This document shows, in pieces, positions 42,241 to 50,448 of a DNA stretch of 53,481 nucleotides. Source of the DNA: Pyrinomonadaceae bacterium (lineage in GTDB: Bacteria > Acidobacteriota > Blastocatellia > Pyrinomonadales > Pyrinomonadaceae); assembly GCA_023717605.1 (NCBI GenBank), contig JAMQPH010000719.1, forward strand, positions 1 through 53,481. The letters run 5' to 3'. Made by a program: the position numbers and the translations under genes. The notes beneath the pieces were generated by a model that worked only from the letters and a program-made list of their open reading frames with translations, was not told the DNA's origin and did no database searches. How positions within the stretch are numbered: position 1 is the stretch's first letter; each line of letters opens with the position of its first letter.

Positions 42241-43071
42241 TCAACGTTTCTCCTCACCCTTACCATCACCTGCAGCTTCCGGTTTTGTCGGAGACTTCTG
42301 CTCTGCCGGTTTTTGCCCCTGGCCTGAGTTGTTTTTGGGATTCTCTTCCTGCCCACCTACGAGGCCCTTGAGGTCGTTCGTAATCTCCTTGATGCCACCT
42401 TCCGGTCCGCCCGAATAACTTTGCGCTGCCAAAGCAAGACCTGCTCGATAAACCCCGCTAATCGATCCGTCTGCCGAAACCGTGTTGCTGAGCACAAACA
42501 CTGCGACCAGCAACATTATTGCAACCCTTGCAAGTTGTGGGGAAACAATCGGGTCAAGCCAGATCCGAAGTTGTGATGCCAGGCGAGCAGACCAGGGGGC
42601 ACGAACCTCCTGAGCCTTCAGCGTGCCGATTGTGGCCTGCAGAATTCTCTCCTCTAGACCAACCGGTACCGGCAACTCTTCGCTGATATAGGTGTAACAC
42701 GCGCCGATCGAGCGAACTACTTCGCCGGGAATCTCTGTGCAACGATCACAAAGAGCAGCATGACGCTCCCAACGATGGTAGAAGGGCGCGGGCAGAAATC
42801 CATCCAGGTAGTCCGTGAGAGATTCCTCAAACTCCTGGCAAGTCATAGCCGATTCCGGCATCGTCTTTTTCAGGATGCGCGCTTCGAGCTCTCGAGTTGG
42901 TGGCGGCACGGCCGCAACTCGGCACGCGTGCATAGTGTTTTTGACTTCGCTCAAGGTCTGATGGCAGACGGGGCAGCGTAACGCATGCTCTGAAAAGGTC
43001 CGATGCGAAGCAGGGTCAAGTATGCCCTCGAGGTAGTCACTCAGCTGGTTCTCAAAATCTCCACAAAGCAT
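42241..43071 (-). CDS. Membrane anti-sigma factor with two zinc fingers
   Basis: A 276-residue protein with two copies of the zinc-finger anti-sigma domain, at about 2-50 (YLEGILDPASHRTFSEHALR, then CPVC) and about 77-125 (DYLDGFLPAPFYHRWERHAA, LCDRC). A membrane segment lies at about 190-215 (LARVAIMLLVAVFVLSN), and the outside tail is Gly/Lys-rich with no known domain. It is encoded directly after an ECF sigma factor gene (gap 84 bases), which is the classic arrangement, so it most likely holds that sigma factor inactive. Confidence 0.8.
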   Translation of the reverse strand: MLCGDFENQLSDYLEGILDPASHRTFSEHALRCPVCHQTLSEVKNTMHACRVAAVPPPTRELEARILKKTMPESAMTCQEFEESLTDYLDGFLPAPFYHRWERHAALCDRCTEIPGEVVRSIGACYTYISEELPVPVGLEERILQATIGTLKAQEVRAPWSARLASQLRIWLDPIVSPQLARVAIMLLVAVFVLSNTVSADGSISGVYRAGLALAAQSYSGGPEGGIKEITNDLKGLVGGQEENPKNNSGQGQKPAEQKSPTKPEAAGDGKGEEKR

Positions 43072-43155
43072 TATGTTCTCTCTTCCACCCCTCTATCCTT
43101 TTTGCTAGCAACGAACCGCTCAGCGTCTCCCCATGTGCGAGCAGTCCCTTTCGGC

Positions 43156-43758
43156 TTAAGTCTCACTCATTGCCACTACCTTCATCCGCCGCAGTATTTT
43201 GGCCAACTCGATGCGGCCTCGGTTGATACGGGACTTAACTGTCCCTTCGGGTATTCTCAGAAGATCGACAATCTCCTGGTAACTCAACTCCTCTATATCG
43301 CGCAGAATGACACAGGTACGTAAATCGGGGGAGAGCTTGTCAATGCCCGCCTGAACCTGCGCGCCGAGTTCCCGGCGTTCAATTTCCTGTTGCACGGAGC
43401 GACTTGTTGTGTGGAGATGGTAACTGTGGTCGGCAAGAACATCAGCGTGATTGTCGTGTGGCGTTCGTTGTCGTTTTCTGTAGTCATCAATGATGAGATT
43501 GCGAGCCAGTCTCATGAGCCAGTTTTGCAGGTCACCCTGCTTCGGATCGTACTGACTCAGCGAACGATAAACCCGAACAAAGACTTCTTGCGTTAGGTCT
43601 TCCGCGGCGTCGGCACGGGAAGTAAAACGGTAAGCAAGATTGTATATGCGTCGGGAGTAACTCTGGACAATCTCCTCCCATGCCGCACCATCTCCAGCGC
43701 GACACCTGCGAATCAATTCGGCTCCTTCGTTGGCAGCCAACGTTCTTGCAGCCCCCAC
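43156..43758 (-). CDS. ECF-family RNA polymerase sigma factor (RpoE-like)
   Basis: A 200-residue sigma-70 of the ECF type. Region 2 lies at about 25-95 (YNLAYRFTSRADAAEDLTQE and VFVRVYRSL). Region 4 lies at about 140-195 (LREIEELSYQEIVDLL-type helix-turn-helix, here RDIEELSYQEIVDLLRIPEG, TVKSRINRGR). The start is a GTG. The two-zinc-finger anti-sigma gene follows. A GGAACTT-type promoter lies about 80-100 bases upstream, consistent with autoregulation, the usual arrangement. Confidence 0.92.
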   Translation of the reverse strand: MGAARTLAANEGAELIRRCRAGDGAAWEEIVQSYSRRIYNLAYRFTSRADAAEDLTQEVFVRVYRSLSQYDPKQGDLQNWLMRLARNLIIDDYRKRQRTPHDNHADVLADHSYHLHTTSRSVQQEIERRELGAQVQAGIDKLSPDLRTCVILRDIEELSYQEIVDLLRIPEGTVKSRINRGRIELAKILRRMKVVAMSET

Positions 43759-43833
43759 CTGATGTCTTCTCCGGCTCTGATGCTAAAGTCTAACCTAGTC
43801 CGGCAAGGTGGAAAACTCCCTTGTCGAGAGCGG

Positions 43834-43860
43834 TTACGACGGCTCGGAAGCGAAAGTTCC
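43834..43860 (-). promoter_or_regulatory. Candidate ECF-sigma autoregulatory promoter
   Basis: On the minus strand GGAACTT, a 14-base spacer and TCGTAA resemble the sigma-E-type consensus (GGAACTT ... TCTNA). It lies upstream of the ECF sigma gene with the right orientation and a leader of about 70 bases. The rest of the 316-base gap to the flippase gene shows nothing else that I can call. Confidence 0.45.
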
Positions 43861-44074
43861 GGCAAAGGGAGATGAGCCTTTCACCGTTCTGAATGCATAG
43901 CCCCCATCCAGCAGAAAGCCCCTTCATCAAACGGCGGACGGCAATCTTAGCCATTCTTGCCGCCTAATGGGAAACTGTAGTAGCCTCTCTCCGCGGCCCC
44001 ATATCTTGTGGTTTGCTTTCTAACTAAGTCAACTTTCTACCGAGCCTGCCAGCGAAGCGGAGCATTCAATCAAG

Positions 44075-45187
44075 TTGAAGTCATCATCGCGCAAATACAT
44101 TGAGTTTGGCGCACTCTGCGGTCTCGCAGTTGGCATTCTTTGGTGGTTTGGGCGAAAACTCGATTGGGGAGAAGTACGACTAGCAGTAAGCCAGTCCAAT
44201 CGATACTTGCTGGGATTGGCGGTGCTGCTCATCTGTATCGCTTATCTCTTCCGGGCCTGCCGTTGGGGTGCTCTCCTTGCTCCGCTCGGTCCGACCAGAC
44301 TTAGTCACCTTTTTGCCGCAACTACAGTTGGATTTGGGGCCGTTTTTCTTTTGGGGCGGATGGGCGAAGTGGTGCGTCCTGTTGTATTGCCGATGCGTGA
44401 TCCGGGAGTGCGAGCGAGCAGCTCCTTTGTGACCATCATGGTGGAACGGATATACGACATGATGGCTGTGGTGGTCCTGTTTGCCGTGAATCTCTTGTGG
44501 TTCACGCCCCCAACCAACTCGGGAGCGGAATTTTCCCGAGTTCGAATTGCGGGGATTGTCCTGCTCCTCCTTTCAATCGCAGGTGTAGCCGGGCTGACCT
44601 GGTTTAGAAGAAGGTCAAGCAGCATTATTGGTTGGTTCGAAAGGCACCTTGATCGCCTGAGGTTTATCCCGGAGAGATTTAGGCGCGCGCTCATTGGGGT
44701 TCTTGAGCAATTGGCTAAGGCTCTAAGGGTGTTGGTGGATGCGCGTGAACTTGCCGTAACGATAGCCTGGACAGCGTTGGTGTGGAGCGGTATAGCACTG
44801 GCTAATTGGCTGGTCTTGCGCGCGTTCGGACTTCGCTTCGGAATTAGTGAGGCTATCTTCATTCTTGGTTGGTCATTGGTGGGATCACTGGTTCCGACGC
44901 CCGGCGGAGCCGCCGGCGCATTTCACGCAGCCACTGCAGCGGGCCTGATTTTCCTTGGAGTGGATCGTGAGGCGGCAGCCGCAGTCTCTATCGTGATGCA
45001 TGTCGTTGATTTCGGACCAGCTGTAGTCTTCGGCTTTTTTTATTTCGTGCGTGGTGACATTAATCTGACGCGGCTCCGATCAATGATGTCTCCGGAAGCT
45101 GTCGAACACGCCGCGGAAGATGAAGGTATTGTGCGTGACGAATTACTCCTTAAGCATCACCTTGAAACGGCCACTCCCAGTGAGTGA
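44075..45187 (+). CDS. Flippase-like/lysylphosphatidylglycerol synthase transmembrane protein (UPF0104)
   Basis: A 370-residue membrane protein with about eight helices and the UPF0104 signatures AYLFRACRWGALLAPLG, LLGRMGEVVRPVVL, VERIYDMMAVVVLF and LVPTPGGAAGAFHAAT. It is the membrane part of MprF without the synthase domain; relatives are thought to move lipids or lipid-linked sugars. The start is a TTG at 44075 with no strong ribosome site. The gene is divergent from the ECF sigma gene and followed by nrdR. Confidence 0.85.
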   Translation: MKSSSRKYIEFGALCGLAVGILWWFGRKLDWGEVRLAVSQSNRYLLGLAVLLICIAYLFRACRWGALLAPLGPTRLSHLFAATTVGFGAVFLLGRMGEVVRPVVLPMRDPGVRASSSFVTIMVERIYDMMAVVVLFAVNLLWFTPPTNSGAEFSRVRIAGIVLLLLSIAGVAGLTWFRRRSSSIIGWFERHLDRLRFIPERFRRALIGVLEQLAKALRVLVDARELAVTIAWTALVWSGIALANWLVLRAFGLRFGISEAIFILGWSLVGSLVPTPGGAAGAFHAATAAGLIFLGVDREAAAAVSIVMHVVDFGPAVVFGFFYFVRGDINLTRLRSMMSPEAVEHAAEDEGIVRDELLLKHHLETATPSE

Positions 45188-45237
45188 TCTTTGTCGGAAA
45201 TGCGTGGGTAAGATTCCCCTCGTGAGGTTCGCGACTT

Positions 45238-45720
45238 ATGAAGTGTCCCTTCTGCGGCTATCTGGAAGACAAAGTGGTTGATTCGCGCGAGTCTCGCGAA
45301 GGCGAGGCAATTCGACGGCGGCGCGAATGCTTGCGCTGCGAACGTCGGTTCACATCCTACGAGCGCATTGATGAGATACCCTACATGGTTGTTAAGAAGG
45401 ACGGACGGCGGGAGACATTTGATCGCAACAAAGTCATGGCAGGATTGTTGCGGGCCTGCGAAAAACGTCCCGTTCCGTCGTCCAAACTGGACTCCATCGT
45501 TAATGCAATCGAGAAATATGTACAGGAGTCTTCCGAGCGCGAGCGGCCAACAAGCAAGATAGGGGAAATGATTATGCGTCGTTTGAAAGAGCTCGACAAA
45601 GTTGCTTATGTTAGATTCGCTTCAGTTTATCTGGAGTTTGAAGACGTTTCGGAATTCATGACCGAGTTGAAGCACCTTGTACGAACTCGCGCTAGCGGCC
45701 CCGGGAGCAAGAAAGGGTAA
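45238..45720 (+). CDS. nrdR: Transcriptional repressor NrdR
   Basis: A 160-residue protein. The N-terminal zinc ribbon has CPFCG and [13 protein letters not shown], and the ATP-cone domain follows ([20 protein letters not shown], to about 140). NrdR senses ATP/dATP and represses ribonucleotide reductase genes. The start is 50 bases after the flippase-like gene. No nrd genes are in this window. Confidence 0.97.
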   Translation: MKCPFCGYLEDKVVDSRESREGEAIRRRRECLRCERRFTSYERIDEIPYMVVKKDGRRETFDRNKVMAGLLRACEKRPVPSSKLDSIVNAIEKYVQESSERERPTSKIGEMIMRRLKELDKVAYVRFASVYLEFEDVSEFMTELKHLVRTRASGPGSKKG

Positions 45721-45757
45721 CGCAATCCGGGCTGGCCGGTAGGAGACTCCGAACTCG

Positions 45758-46231
45758 ATGATCAACCCCATTCGCACAACCGGGCTGGAACGCCTCGAAT
45801 TGCAACGTCTGCGCGACCGCGTCGGCCGGTTGTTTGCTGCCTTGCAGGAGGCTACCGTGGCGGAAGATCCGTTGGCCTCGGGCGCCTGGGCGCCGCCAGT
45901 CGATCTCTGTGAGGCCAACGATGCCGTTTACATTCGCGCTGATCTTCCCGGCCTAAAGTCGGATCAGATTCATGTGGGGTTGACGAACACTCAATTGCGT
46001 ATTTGGGGAGAGAAGAAAAGACGTGTGCCACGCAACCGGATCATTTCGCATCTTTGCTCCGAACGAAGCTACGGGCGATTCAGCCGGATCGTTCCGCTGC
46101 GGTGGACGGTCAGCGTTCGGGACGCAACGGCACAGCTCGACAATGGCATACTGTTGATTCGTCTGCCGAAGATCGAAGATCGCCGTGGCGCCGAATTCAG
46201 GATTGCAGTAAAAGAAGCAGGTGGAGAGTGA
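45758..46231 (+). CDS. Small heat-shock protein (Hsp20/alpha-crystallin)
   Basis: A 157-residue protein. The alpha-crystallin domain covers about 45-145: PPVDLCEANDAVYIRADLPG, then the conserved end strand region with FSRIVPLRWTVSVRDATAQL and DNGILLIRLPKI. The N-terminal part is short. It prevents protein aggregation by forming oligomers. It lies 57 bases before lon on the same strand and might be expressed with it in heat shock; no CIRCE-type operator was seen. Confidence 0.9.
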   Translation: MINPIRTTGLERLELQRLRDRVGRLFAALQEATVAEDPLASGAWAPPVDLCEANDAVYIRADLPGLKSDQIHVGLTNTQLRIWGEKKRRVPRNRIISHLCSERSYGRFSRIVPLRWTVSVRDATAQLDNGILLIRLPKIEDRRGAEFRIAVKEAGGE

Positions 46232-46287
46232 CAACAGTTTCCAGCAATAATCGAAACTTCCAGACCTAGATCAAGTAGAATCACTTT

Positions 46288-48741
46288 ATGGCAATTATCA
46301 AAGAAGCAGATATTACCGAGGGCATCGAAACTACGGACAGCGAGCAGCAGTTGCAGATACCAAGCGAACTGCCCGTCCTGCCGCTTCGCGATATCGTTAT
46401 CTATCCTTTCATGATCGTGCCGCTATTCGTCTCGCGAGAAAAATCTATTCGCGCGGTTGACGAGGCGCTGGGCGAGAATCGAATGATTTTGCTCGCCTCT
46501 CAGAAAGACCTCGACAAGGAGGAACCATCCGCTGACGACCTTTATAGAGTGGGCACCGCGGCAGTCATCATGCGCATGCTCAAGTTGCCTGACGGACGCA
46601 TTCGTATTCTTGTGCAGGGTCTCGCCCGCGCGGAAATTGAATCAGTTGACACGAATCGCCCGTACATCCGCTCGCGCGTTCACGTGATGCAGGAAGTGCT
46701 TCCTCCCGAGCGGTCACTCGAAGTTGAAGCGCTGGTTAGAAATGTCCGCGCGTCGATGGAAAAAGCTATTAACTTGGGAAAAAATATTTCGCCCGAGGTT
46801 ATGGCCATCATCGCAAACCTTGACGACGCGGGACGCCTGGCCGATCTCTCCGCTTCAAATCTCGAACTAAAAGTTGAAGACGCCCAATCTGTACTCGATA
46901 TAGCGGATACAACCGCCCGTCTGCGTCGCGTAAATGAGTTGCTCAACAAAGAGATCGAAGTCCTGACTGTACAACAGGAGATCAATACTCAAGCACGTGC
47001 TGATATTGATCGGTCTCAACGGGAGTTTTACCTCCGGCAGCAGATGAAGGCCATCCAGACTGAGTTGGGTGAAGGCAATGAGCTGGCGGAAGAGATTGCC
47101 CAGTTCAGAGAAAAAATCGAAGCGTCAGGCATGCCCAAACCTGCCGAGGATGAGGCTTTGCGGCAGCTAAAGAAACTGGAACGGATGCACCCGGACGCTG
47201 CCGAAACCGCCACGCTGCGGAATTGGATGGAAATCATGACCGATCTTCCGTGGTCAAAATCGTCCACGGATAATCTCGATCTGCGAAAGGCAGAGCAGAT
47301 TCTGAATGAAGACCACTATGGGCTGGAAAAGGTCAAGGATCGAATTGTCGAAGCCCTGGCAGTGCGCAAGCTTAAGGAAAAGCCAAAAGGCCCGATTCTT
47401 TGCCTGGTCGGCCCCCCCGGTGTCGGAAAGACTTCGCTGGGGCGTTCGATCGCGCGCGCGCTTGAACGAAAGTTTGTTCGTCTCTCGTTAGGTGGTGTTC
47501 ACGATGAAGCTGAGATTCGAGGTCACCGCAGGACGTATGTCGGTGCTATGCCGGGTCGCGTGATTCAGGCGATTCAGCAAGCAGGCACTAACAATCCACT
47601 CATCATGCTCGACGAGATCGACAAAGTCGGTGCGGATTTTCGTGGCGACCCGTCTTCGGCTTTGCTGGAAGTACTCGATCCTGAGCAGAACAACAGTTTT
47701 CGAGACAACTACCTCGGCGTAACCTTTGATTTGTCGAACGTGATTTTCATGACGACGGCAAACGTGCTGGACACTATTCAACCAGCCTTACGCGATCGCA
47801 TGGAGGTTATCCGTCTGGCAGGATACACAGAGGAAGAAAAGCTCGAGATCGCGTTGCGACATCTGCTGCCGAAACAGATGGAGGAAAACGGCATCACCTC
47901 GCGCGACGTGCATATTTCCGAGACTGCGCTTACCGCAATCGTTCAGCAGTACACTCAGGAGGCTGGGTTGCGGCAATTGGAGCGAGAGATTGGAAGAATT
48001 TGTCGCAAGGTGGCGAGGCGCATCGCCGAGGGTCATAAGGGAGCGGTTAGGGTTTCGCTCAAGAATCTTCACGAGTTTCTGGGCGCCCCGAAAATCATTC
48101 CTGAAGAAGTGCTCAAGAAGGATCAGATTGGCGTGGCTACCGGGTTGGCTTGGACGGCAGTGGGCGGCGATGTACTTTTTATTGAAGCACTCCGCGTGAA
48201 AGGAAAAGGCATCCTGGTGCTCACTGGGCAGCTTGGCGAGGTGATGCGTGAATCAGCCCAGGCGGCCTTTTCGTACGCGAAATCACGGGCGAAGGAACTC
48301 GAGATTAGCGACGAAGACTTTTCCAACTACGATCTTCATATTCACATTCCGGAAGGGGCCATTCCGAAAGACGGGCCTTCAGCTGGGATCACGTTGGCAA
48401 CGGCGATGGTATCGGCGCTTTCCTTGCGACCGGTACTAAAGAGCGTTGCTATGACTGGTGAGATCACCCTCCGAGGAAATGTTCTACCGGTTGGAGGAGT
48501 CAAGGAGAAAGTCCTTGCCGCACGACGCGCGCGGGTGTCTACCATTATTCTTCCCCAGCAGAACCGTCGCGACCTGGACGAAATTCCGAAGGAGCTGTTC
48601 AAAGACATACGCTTTGTATTTGTAGAAAACATGCGCCAGGTTTTTCGCGAAGCGCTTAAGGAGAAAGTCGTACCGCCACTTAGCTCGGGAGGGCGGCCTC
48701 AACGTTTGCCTCAAGCGGCTTCCGGCCGCAATGCGAGCTAA
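46288..48741 (+). CDS. lon: ATP-dependent protease Lon
   Basis: An 817-residue LonA. The N-terminal substrate domain starts near 27 (LPVLPLRDIVIYPFMIVPLF), a coiled region follows, then AAA+ with Walker A at 375-382 (GPPGVGKT) and the C-terminal protease with the Ser-Lys dyad S698 (PKDGPSAG) and K741 (GGVKEK). It degrades damaged and regulatory proteins, including tmRNA-tagged peptides in some species. The full-length family form, with no break. It follows the small heat-shock gene. Confidence 0.97.
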   Translation: MAIIKEADITEGIETTDSEQQLQIPSELPVLPLRDIVIYPFMIVPLFVSREKSIRAVDEALGENRMILLASQKDLDKEEPSADDLYRVGTAAVIMRMLKLPDGRIRILVQGLARAEIESVDTNRPYIRSRVHVMQEVLPPERSLEVEALVRNVRASMEKAINLGKNISPEVMAIIANLDDAGRLADLSASNLELKVEDAQSVLDIADTTARLRRVNELLNKEIEVLTVQQEINTQARADIDRSQREFYLRQQMKAIQTELGEGNELAEEIAQFREKIEASGMPKPAEDEALRQLKKLERMHPDAAETATLRNWMEIMTDLPWSKSSTDNLDLRKAEQILNEDHYGLEKVKDRIVEALAVRKLKEKPKGPILCLVGPPGVGKTSLGRSIARALERKFVRLSLGGVHDEAEIRGHRRTYVGAMPGRVIQAIQQAGTNNPLIMLDEIDKVGADFRGDPSSALLEVLDPEQNNSFRDNYLGVTFDLSNVIFMTTANVLDTIQPALRDRMEVIRLAGYTEEEKLEIALRHLLPKQMEENGITSRDVHISETALTAIVQQYTQEAGLRQLEREIGRICRKVARRIAEGHKGAVRVSLKNLHEFLGAPKIIPEEVLKKDQIGVATGLAWTAVGGDVLFIEALRVKGKGILVLTGQLGEVMRESAQAAFSYAKSRAKELEISDEDFSNYDLHIHIPEGAIPKDGPSAGITLATAMVSALSLRPVLKSVAMTGEITLRGNVLPVGGVKEKVLAARRARVSTIILPQQNRRDLDEIPKELFKDIRFVFVENMRQVFREALKEKVVPPLSSGGRPQRLPQAASGRNAS

Positions 48742-48820
48742 TCTGCAAATGCACCTTTTTATCTGCATCCACCTGGCTACTTACTGGTAGACATAAGAAA
48801 AGCTCTTTTTCTGATCCCAT

Positions 48821-49711
48821 TCAATGCCGTCGACATTTTTGAGAGTCCAACGCGAGTATCTGTTCACTTAGCTCATCGGTGGATACCGTAGGACTAATCT
48901 CCACAGAGTAAACCAAAGTCCCAGGGTCATCTCCTTTCGGAGCATTGACTGTCCGAAGTTCGGAGTCAAAGTTATGCCCGTCGAGCACCTTTTTAAGAGC
49001 AGCTCGCGTGCTTTCGACATCGCGCGTTGCGACTTTCAGATGCATCGAGCGGAAAACTTGTTCAGGCTCACGTTTCTCGAGTACCCAAAGTAATACCAGC
49101 GCAAAGAGCGAGAGAATTACTGCAAGATCCCAGCGCCCGACTCCCGTCGCCAAGCCAATCGCGAGACTGATGAGCAGAACTGTGATTTCTTTTGGATCGC
49201 GTATGTTGGTGCAGAACCTGACGAGCGACACCGCGGCGAAAATTCCAAACGCTCGGGCAGCATTATCTCCGACGATGATCATCAGGGCCGATGCAACAAC
49301 TGCGAGTAGTATCTGAGTTTGCGCGACGTAAGGGTTGCGTTTGATCACGCGCCGGCGAGGTCTAAACGCCAACATTGCGCCAAGTAAAGCTGCGAGAATA
49401 AGTCTGACCGTCAGCATTGCCAGAGTTTCAATCCAAGTCTCTTCGCGAATACGCGCTTGGTCTTGAGTGTCAGTACCCAGGATTCGCCCGAGGAAGGGGA
49501 TGTCCTCTTTGTCTCCCGCTGGAGAAGGCTGACGTGCCGCCGGTCCGGCTTCGGGTGTGGTTGTACTCGCACCCTGCGACACCGACTCTCGGGATTGATT
49601 TGTCTTACCGGCCAGAAAATAAACACCAAACGCGCTCACCAGCAGAACGCAAACGAAAACACCTATTAGCGTTAGTGTTTCCTTTTTCATTTTCGGATTC
49701 AAATTGGGCAT
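48821..49711 (-). CDS. DUF4956 family membrane protein
   Basis: A 296-residue protein. One N-terminal helix (LIGVFVCVLLVSAFGVYFLAG), a Ser/Thr/Pro linker, three to four further helices (about 95-195, with VAQTQILLAVVASALMIIVG and RFCTNIRDPKEITVLLISLA) and a soluble C-terminal domain of about 85 residues. The signature RFCTNIRDPKE is typical of DUF4956, often seen beside polyphosphate VTC-like genes; none is here. Function unknown. A second ATG at 49690 is possible. Confidence 0.8.
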   Translation of the reverse strand: MPNLNPKMKKETLTLIGVFVCVLLVSAFGVYFLAGKTNQSRESVSQGASTTTPEAGPAARQPSPAGDKEDIPFLGRILGTDTQDQARIREETWIETLAMLTVRLILAALLGAMLAFRPRRRVIKRNPYVAQTQILLAVVASALMIIVGDNAARAFGIFAAVSLVRFCTNIRDPKEITVLLISLAIGLATGVGRWDLAVILSLFALVLLWVLEKREPEQVFRSMHLKVATRDVESTRAALKKVLDGHNFDSELRTVNAPKGDDPGTLVYSVEISPTVSTDELSEQILALDSQKCRRH

Positions 49712-50085
49712 TTGCGGAGTTCACCATCCAGTTTTCATGAGTCTCATACTTGCTCCGCCCATGGTTATACTCGAACCCGGCAAACCTTTGTCAGACCTTG
49801 TAGCCGGACGCATGTAGAGAGGAATCAGTTCAGTGACGTTTTGCTCAACTGCCTCTTTGAGTCCGGAGACCCGGATCATGAAAGACTCGTCCAGGTTTGA
49901 GGCGAAGATCGAGAGGAACTTGAGGCAAAGACCGACTGACGTCTCAGTTATGTCAAAAACGTAACATATTTCGCTGTACGGAATTAGGTCTATTCCAAAT
50001 TGGAAATCGACCGGTTCTAAGAGCGGTTGAAGTCACGGATCGAGCCTTTGTGCTGCTTTTGAATCGATCCCAGTTCCGCGCTCGC
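49712..50085. other. Intergenic region between the DUF4956 gene and the transglycosylase leader
   Basis: No gene or repeat is supported. It contains divergent upstream sequence for both neighbours; no promoter consensus stands out. Confidence 0.5.
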
Positions 50086-50212
50086 ATCAGGGAAACCACT
50101 TAGTCGGCTACTTAAAGGAACCTGGGGGGACCGGTCGCCGTTAAACCTGGGGCATAAGGGACTTCAGGGGAGACCACACACTTGTTGTCCCGGAAACCAA
50201 CCTGGAACGCGG
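50086..50212 (+). promoter_or_regulatory. Structured leader, possibly a c-di-AMP (ydaO-type) riboswitch
   Basis: The segment is closed by CCGCG (50086-50090) with CGCGG (50208-50212). It has G-rich blocks GGGGGGACC and GGGGCATAA and a later CCCGGAAACCAACCTGG, in the same order and spacing as GGGGGACC, GGGGTGAAT and CCGAATCCG...AACC in ydaO elements. Several conserved positions differ. The gene downstream is a cell-wall lytic transglycosylase, a common ydaO target. Call made by eye only. Confidence 0.3.
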
Positions 50213-50448
50213 TAAGTGCATCTGTTAGTAGCGACTTTTCTGGTGGAAAACTTCACCGTTTAGCCGTCTCTTTGAAGTAGCTATTGTTTGACACCCCGGA
50301 AAATCGTGTGTTAACCTCCGGTCGGCGTCCGTGGTCTCAAACACATTAAAGGAGCCTTTAGCTACCTCGCAAAAATTACGAATCCGCCAAGGTTCGACTA
50401 TGCAGTAGTCACTTGGGAATTCGCATCCTGTGTAAGGAGAAGAACGAT

